From: Firmicutes bacterium HGW-Firmicutes-15
Lineage (GTDB): Bacteria > Bacillota > Syntrophomonadia > Syntrophomonadales > Syntrophomonadaceae
DNA: 64,000 nt
Assembly (NCBI GenBank): GCA_002840245.1
Contig: PHAA01000001.1
Span: forward strand, 1 to 64,000
Direction: 5' to 3'
Part shown: positions 60,554 to 64,000 of the stretch, piece by piece
Layout of the letters: each line of letters begins with the position of its first letter
How positions within the stretch are numbered: the stretch's first letter is position 1
Program-made: the position numbers and the translations under genes
Notes under the pieces: generated by a model
Seen by the model: the letters and a program-made list of their open reading frames with translations, nothing else
Told to the model about the DNA's origin: nothing
Databases searched by the model: none

Positions 60554-61855
60554 ATGTCCGTAGATTTTGACTATGCAGCCATATGGGACAAGGTTTTACA
60601 ATCCTTTCGCAATGAAATTGGCGCCACCAGTTTTGATATCTGGTTTCCCCAGGTTACCTATAACACTTTTCGTCACGATAAACTCTATATTATGGTTCCC
60701 AATACGCTTACTCTGGAATGGATTGAATCTCGTTACCTGGAAGCCCTCCAAAATAACTTTAGGGATCTGAGTAAACAGAATATATCTTTGATCCTTATAA
60801 CTGAGCCGATTGTGGAAAAGGATGGGTATATCTCTCCCCTTAACTCTAAATACACATTTAACACCTTTGTGGTAGGTAACAGCAACCGCTTTGCCCACGC
60901 TGCCTGCTATGCAGTGGGTGAGGCTCCTGCACGTGCCTATAACCCTCTTTTTATATATGGAGGGGTGGGACTGGGTAAAACCCATCTAATGCATGCTATC
61001 GCCCATCGAATACTGGCTAACAATCCTTCTTTTTCGGTGAAGTATGTCTCTTCCGAGCAGTTTACCAATGAACTAATCTCTGCCATTAAGGACGATTCTA
61101 CTCCCGCTTTCCGTAACAAATATAGAAATATTGACGTTCTTTTAATAGACGATATCCAGTTCCTAGCTGGCAAAGAAAGAACCCAGGAAGAATTTTTTCA
61201 TACTTTCAACACTTTATACGAAGCCAATAAACAGGTGGTAATCTCCAGTGATCGGCCGCCTCGCAATATACCTACTTTAGAGGATCGCCTGCGCTCTCGT
61301 TTTGAATGGGGATTAATAACCGATATTCAGATCCCCGACCTGGAAACCCGCATCGCTATCCTGCGGAAAAAGGCACAAAATGAAGATTTAAATGTTCCTT
61401 ATGATGTATTGGATTACATAGCTAATTATATAGATAATAATATACGGGAATTAGAAGGCGCTCTAGTTCGATTAGTAGCCTTTGCCACCATTAATAAGCG
61501 CCCTCTAAATATGGAAACTGCCACCGAAGCATTAAAAGATATTTTACCGCCTCCCCGACCTAAAAAAATAACCATAGAATGCATTCAAAAAGAAGTCTGC
61601 AAATTCTATGGTCTAAATTTAACCGAATTACTCTCTAAAAAAAGAAACAAACAGCTGGTATACCCTCGTCAAATTGCTATGTTTCTGTGTCGAAAACTGA
61701 CAGATGCTTCTTTTCCTCTGATCGGTGACCAATTTGGCGGAAGAGATCATACTACTGTAATGCACTCAGTAGACAAAATAGAAAAGGAGAAACTTGAAAG
61801 CCAAGAATTAATGGCAACTCTGGAAAAACTGCGTAAACAACTAGACCCCAACTAA
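60554..61855 (+). CDS. dnaA: Chromosomal replication initiator DnaA
   Basis: AAA+ initiator that melts the origin. Domain I (residues 1-85, starting MSVDFDYAAIWDKVLQSF), a short linker, the AAA+ domain with Walker A GGVGLGKTHL and Walker B VLLIDDIQFLAG, and the C-terminal DNA-binding domain with the signature GGRDHTTVMHSVDKI. 433 aa. ATG 60554 follows GGAGG; the frame extends 35 codons upstream but that stretch is not DnaA-like. The gene starts the rightward block dnaA-dnaN-recF. Confidence 0.98.
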   Translation: MSVDFDYAAIWDKVLQSFRNEIGATSFDIWFPQVTYNTFRHDKLYIMVPNTLTLEWIESRYLEALQNNFRDLSKQNISLILITEPIVEKDGYISPLNSKYTFNTFVVGNSNRFAHAACYAVGEAPARAYNPLFIYGGVGLGKTHLMHAIAHRILANNPSFSVKYVSSEQFTNELISAIKDDSTPAFRNKYRNIDVLLIDDIQFLAGKERTQEEFFHTFNTLYEANKQVVISSDRPPRNIPTLEDRLRSRFEWGLITDIQIPDLETRIAILRKKAQNEDLNVPYDVLDYIANYIDNNIRELEGALVRLVAFATINKRPLNMETATEALKDILPPPRPKKITIECIQKEVCKFYGLNLTELLSKKRNKQLVYPRQIAMFLCRKLTDASFPLIGDQFGGRDHTTVMHSVDKIEKEKLESQELMATLEKLRKQLDPN

Positions 61856-62011
61856 AGCAATAAAAAGAGCTTTTTACCAACAGCTTTGTCGACAGGCTTC
61901 AGCATATACGGACTGAGCGTTAGCGATCCTTTTACACATTATACACACTACTACTACTATTACGGCGGTCTGTTTATTAATAATTAAATAAAAAGAGCGG
62001 AGGCAAGACCC
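61856..62011 (+). other. oriC: Replication origin unwinding region (oriC)
   Basis: Gap between dnaA and dnaN. Two DnaA boxes lie head to tail: TTTTACACA (61930-61938) and TTATACACA (61939-61947). They are followed immediately by CTACTACTACTATTAC (61948-61963), an array of DnaA-trio units on the complementary strand, and then an AT-rich stretch (61970-61995, TGTTTATTAATAATTAAATAAAAAG) that can serve as the unwinding element. Gene-strand switch at this point supports the assignment. Confidence 0.9.
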
Positions 62012-63151
62012 ATGAAGTTTAATATCGAAAAAAAAGAAATATCAGCCCTTACCACTCTGGTTCATCGAGCAGCATCCAATAAAAATACGATCCCGGTCCT
62101 TTCTGGTTTACTTATTAAAGTATCCCATGATAAAGGCTTAACTATGACGGCAACAGATATGGAAATAGGTATACATTCTTCCACCTCCAACTTAGATATA
62201 TTAGAAGAAGGTGTAGTACTGGTAAATGCTAATTACTTTGCCGATTTTATTAAACTTCTTCCCGACACATTAATATCTTTTGATTTGAGTAAAGAAAATT
62301 CCAGACTTAACATTAGTTATGGACGTTCCTCAGGTAAGATAAATATATATAGAGATCATGACTATCCAGAATTACCTCTTAATAAAATGGAATTTAAGTT
62401 TTCAATTCCTCAAAAAATTCTTAAAGAAAGTCTTAAAAAGACTGCTTTTGCAGCGGCCGCAAATCATTTCCGCCAGGTTTTTACTGGAGTTCTATTTGAT
62501 ATATTAGCTGGTGGAATAATAAAAATAGTAGCTTCTGATACTCATAGATTAGCTTATTACTCTTATACTTTGGAACAAAAGGAAATAGAACCCTTTAATT
62601 TTGTTATTCCTATGAGAACCGTAAACGAATTACTTAGATTCTTAGATGATAGTCCAGAGACTATAAATATTGGTCTTTCAGAAAACAATGTTATTTTCTA
62701 TAAAGACGATTTTATTCTACTATCTCGCTTAATAGATGGTCAGTACCCTAACTATGAAACAGTAATTCCTGGTTCTTTCAGCACTAATTTTAATATTAAG
62801 ACTAGTATACTGGCCTCTAGCCTTGAAAGAGCTAAAATAATGCCTACAGACGATAAATTTAAAATTCAACATGTCCAACTATCATTGCAAGAAAATGATG
62901 CTATTTTAAATTCTTTTTCAGAAAGTATGGGAGAGATATCCGAAGTAATTGAAGATATTGAAATTGAAGGAGAAAAGGAAATAAAAATAGCCTTTAACAC
63001 CCATTATTTCTTAGAAGCAATCAAGGTTTTCGATGCAGAATGTGATAAAGTAAATATCAAATTATCGGGCTCTATGAGCGCAGCTATGATTAAAAATCCC
63101 GAAAAGGAGAACTACTTATATATATTAGTTCCCATGCGTACCAACAACTAA
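62012..63151 (+). CDS. dnaN: DNA polymerase III beta subunit (sliding clamp)
   Basis: Ring-shaped clamp that holds the polymerase and other proteins on DNA. Three clamp domains are visible; features include ATDMEIGIHSS, LVNANYFADFIKLLP, ASDTHRLAYYSY and the C-terminal LVPMRTNN. Length 379 aa. ATG start after GAGCGGAGG. Follows dnaA across the oriC gap. Confidence 0.97.
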   Translation: MKFNIEKKEISALTTLVHRAASNKNTIPVLSGLLIKVSHDKGLTMTATDMEIGIHSSTSNLDILEEGVVLVNANYFADFIKLLPDTLISFDLSKENSRLNISYGRSSGKINIYRDHDYPELPLNKMEFKFSIPQKILKESLKKTAFAAAANHFRQVFTGVLFDILAGGIIKIVASDTHRLAYYSYTLEQKEIEPFNFVIPMRTVNELLRFLDDSPETINIGLSENNVIFYKDDFILLSRLIDGQYPNYETVIPGSFSTNFNIKTSILASSLERAKIMPTDDKFKIQHVQLSLQENDAILNSFSESMGEISEVIEDIEIEGEKEIKIAFNTHYFLEAIKVFDAECDKVNIKLSGSMSAAMIKNPEKENYLYILVPMRTNN

Positions 63152-63170
63152 GGGAGAGTGCCTATTTTAT

Positions 63171-64000
63171 TTGAAAATAAATAAACTACAGGTAAGAAAT
63201 TTTCGAAATCTTAAAAGAATAGAATATGAGCCTTCTCCTGGTATAAATGTTCTGGTTGGTGATAATGCCCAGGGTAAAACCAATCTATTAGAAGCTATTT
63301 TTGTATTGTCCACTGGGAATTCGTTCCGTAATGCTATAGATAGCAACTTGCTGAATTATGAAGCAGAAGGATATATTATAAAAAGCAACTATATTATTTC
63401 AGACCGTTGCATTGAAGCAAGCCTTCAATACCAAATAAATGGCTACAAAAAAGCTTTGATAAATAATAAAAAAAGCTCCCAGAAACATATCGATAGATTG
63501 AGAGTTGTTCTTTTTACACCGGATGATCTATTTTTAGTCAAAGGATCTCCATCGAAAAGGAGATCTTTTTTGGATTTCATCCTTAAGCAGTTATCGAATG
63601 AATATATTTTCAATCTTGATAACTATGCAGGAATTTTAAAAAAAAGAAATTTATTACTAAAAAAAGAGCAAACTACAGGCAAGGCCTTTGAAGTCATTAA
63701 TGAGGTTTTTATCGAAAATGCAATTCGCTTAGTTATTCAACGAATTAATTTTGTGAATATATTGGATGATATAAACCGATCCGTTTTTCGGGAAATTAAT
63801 GGTGGAATGAATGATATAAAAATTAGATATGCACTTTCTTTTGCGATAGATAGTGATAAAATTAATGTGGCCGTTTTACAGGATGCCTTAAGAAAAAACA
63901 TAGAAAAAAATATGAAAAGCGAAGTTCTTCGTAGGAAGACACTGACAGGACCGCACCTTGATGATCTTAATTTTTATCAAGATGGTCGTCTGGCACGTAC
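63171..64000 (+). CDS. recF: RecF, DNA replication and repair protein (partial, runs off the window)
   Basis: SMC-like ATPase that helps load RecA at single-strand gaps. The N-terminal P-loop is in VLVGDNAQGKTNLLEAIF, preceded by the family start KINKLQVRNFRNLKRIEYEPSPGINV. The read segment continues through TPDDLFLVKGSPSKRRSFLDFI and the reading frame is still open at the window's edge. The start is TTG 63171, about 12 bases after AGGGAGAG. No S4-domain gene (yaaA) lies between dnaN and recF, unlike Bacillus. Confidence 0.93.
   Translation, partial: MKINKLQVRNFRNLKRIEYEPSPGINVLVGDNAQGKTNLLEAIFVLSTGNSFRNAIDSNLLNYEAEGYIIKSNYIISDRCIEASLQYQINGYKKALINNKKSSQKHIDRLRVVLFTPDDLFLVKGSPSKRRSFLDFILKQLSNEYIFNLDNYAGILKKRNLLLKKEQTTGKAFEVINEVFIENAIRLVIQRINFVNILDDINRSVFREINGGMNDIKIRYALSFAIDSDKINVAVLQDALRKNIEKNMKSEVLRRKTLTGPHLDDLNFYQDGRLAR

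Noticed and set aside
1-64000. CRISPR arrays, rRNA genes, prophage, complete insertion sequences
   Set aside because: No evenly spaced repeats, rRNA cores, integrase or intact transposase were seen on either strand.

Overview
The window is the left flank and core of a chromosomal replication origin from an anaerobic, low-to-mid GC, endospore-lineage Firmicute. The best fit is a Syntrophomonas-like clostridium; this is inference from gene content, not a database match. Supporting content: the dnaA-dnaN-recF and rpmH-rnpA-yidD-yidC-jag-mnmE-mnmG-rsmG-noc-parA-parB blocks, sporulation-lineage genes (Spo0E-like, YyaC, spore-type Lon), selenocysteine machinery, a class IV-type polyhydroxyalkanoate synthase, and an Agr-type peptide signalling locus. 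Nearly all genes left of about 60.5 kb lie on the minus strand and dnaA, dnaN and recF on the plus strand, so transcription runs away from an origin at about 61.9 kb. That origin carries two abutting DnaA boxes followed by a DnaA-trio array.

Layout. 0-9 kb: Spo0E-like phosphatase, rlmH, htrA, murA, a membrane metallopeptidase, trxB, a LysM/G5/M23 wall hydrolase, then a RiPP locus (radical SAM-SPASM maturase and a 48-residue six-cysteine SCIFF precursor found by hand). 9-12 kb: a TRAP transporter operon with a possible attenuator. 12-16 kb: a CvpA-like/transglutaminase fusion, a thioredoxin-reductase-like flavoprotein without NADPH motifs and with a probable ATT start, tRNA-Gly, and an ADP-ribosylglycohydrolase. 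16-23 kb: agrC-agrB-agrD without agrA, then MCP-CheR-CheB and an HD-GYP protein. 23-34 kb: tRNA-Val, purA, spore-type Lon, rplI-yybS, rpsR-ssb-rpsF, a selenocysteine-containing selD, an M18 peptidase and cvpA. 34-41 kb: a secreted YcdB/SLH protein, the DUF1659-DUF2922-YvrJ trio, a CBS-ACT protein, phaR-phaC, DUF421 and a YgjP-like protein. 41-46 kb: a hairpin-rich element, tRNA-Sec, a livF relic, selB and selA. 46-54 kb: a YkvI-type permease, yyaC, a bactofilin with an M23 peptidase, larC, two parS sites, parB-parA and noc. 54-64 kb: the conserved origin block, ending inside recF.

Working together: selA, selB, tRNA-Sec and selD are a complete selenocysteine pathway, and SelD itself needs UGA recoding. 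ParA, ParB, Noc, parS and DnaA/oriC form the segregation and initiation system. The intergenic DNA holds at least two full copies, one deletion derivative and one fragment of a 159-bp long-palindrome repeat. It also holds a 34-bp perfect palindrome that is both a parS site and a rho-independent terminator. No CRISPR array, rRNA operon, intact transposase or prophage was seen.
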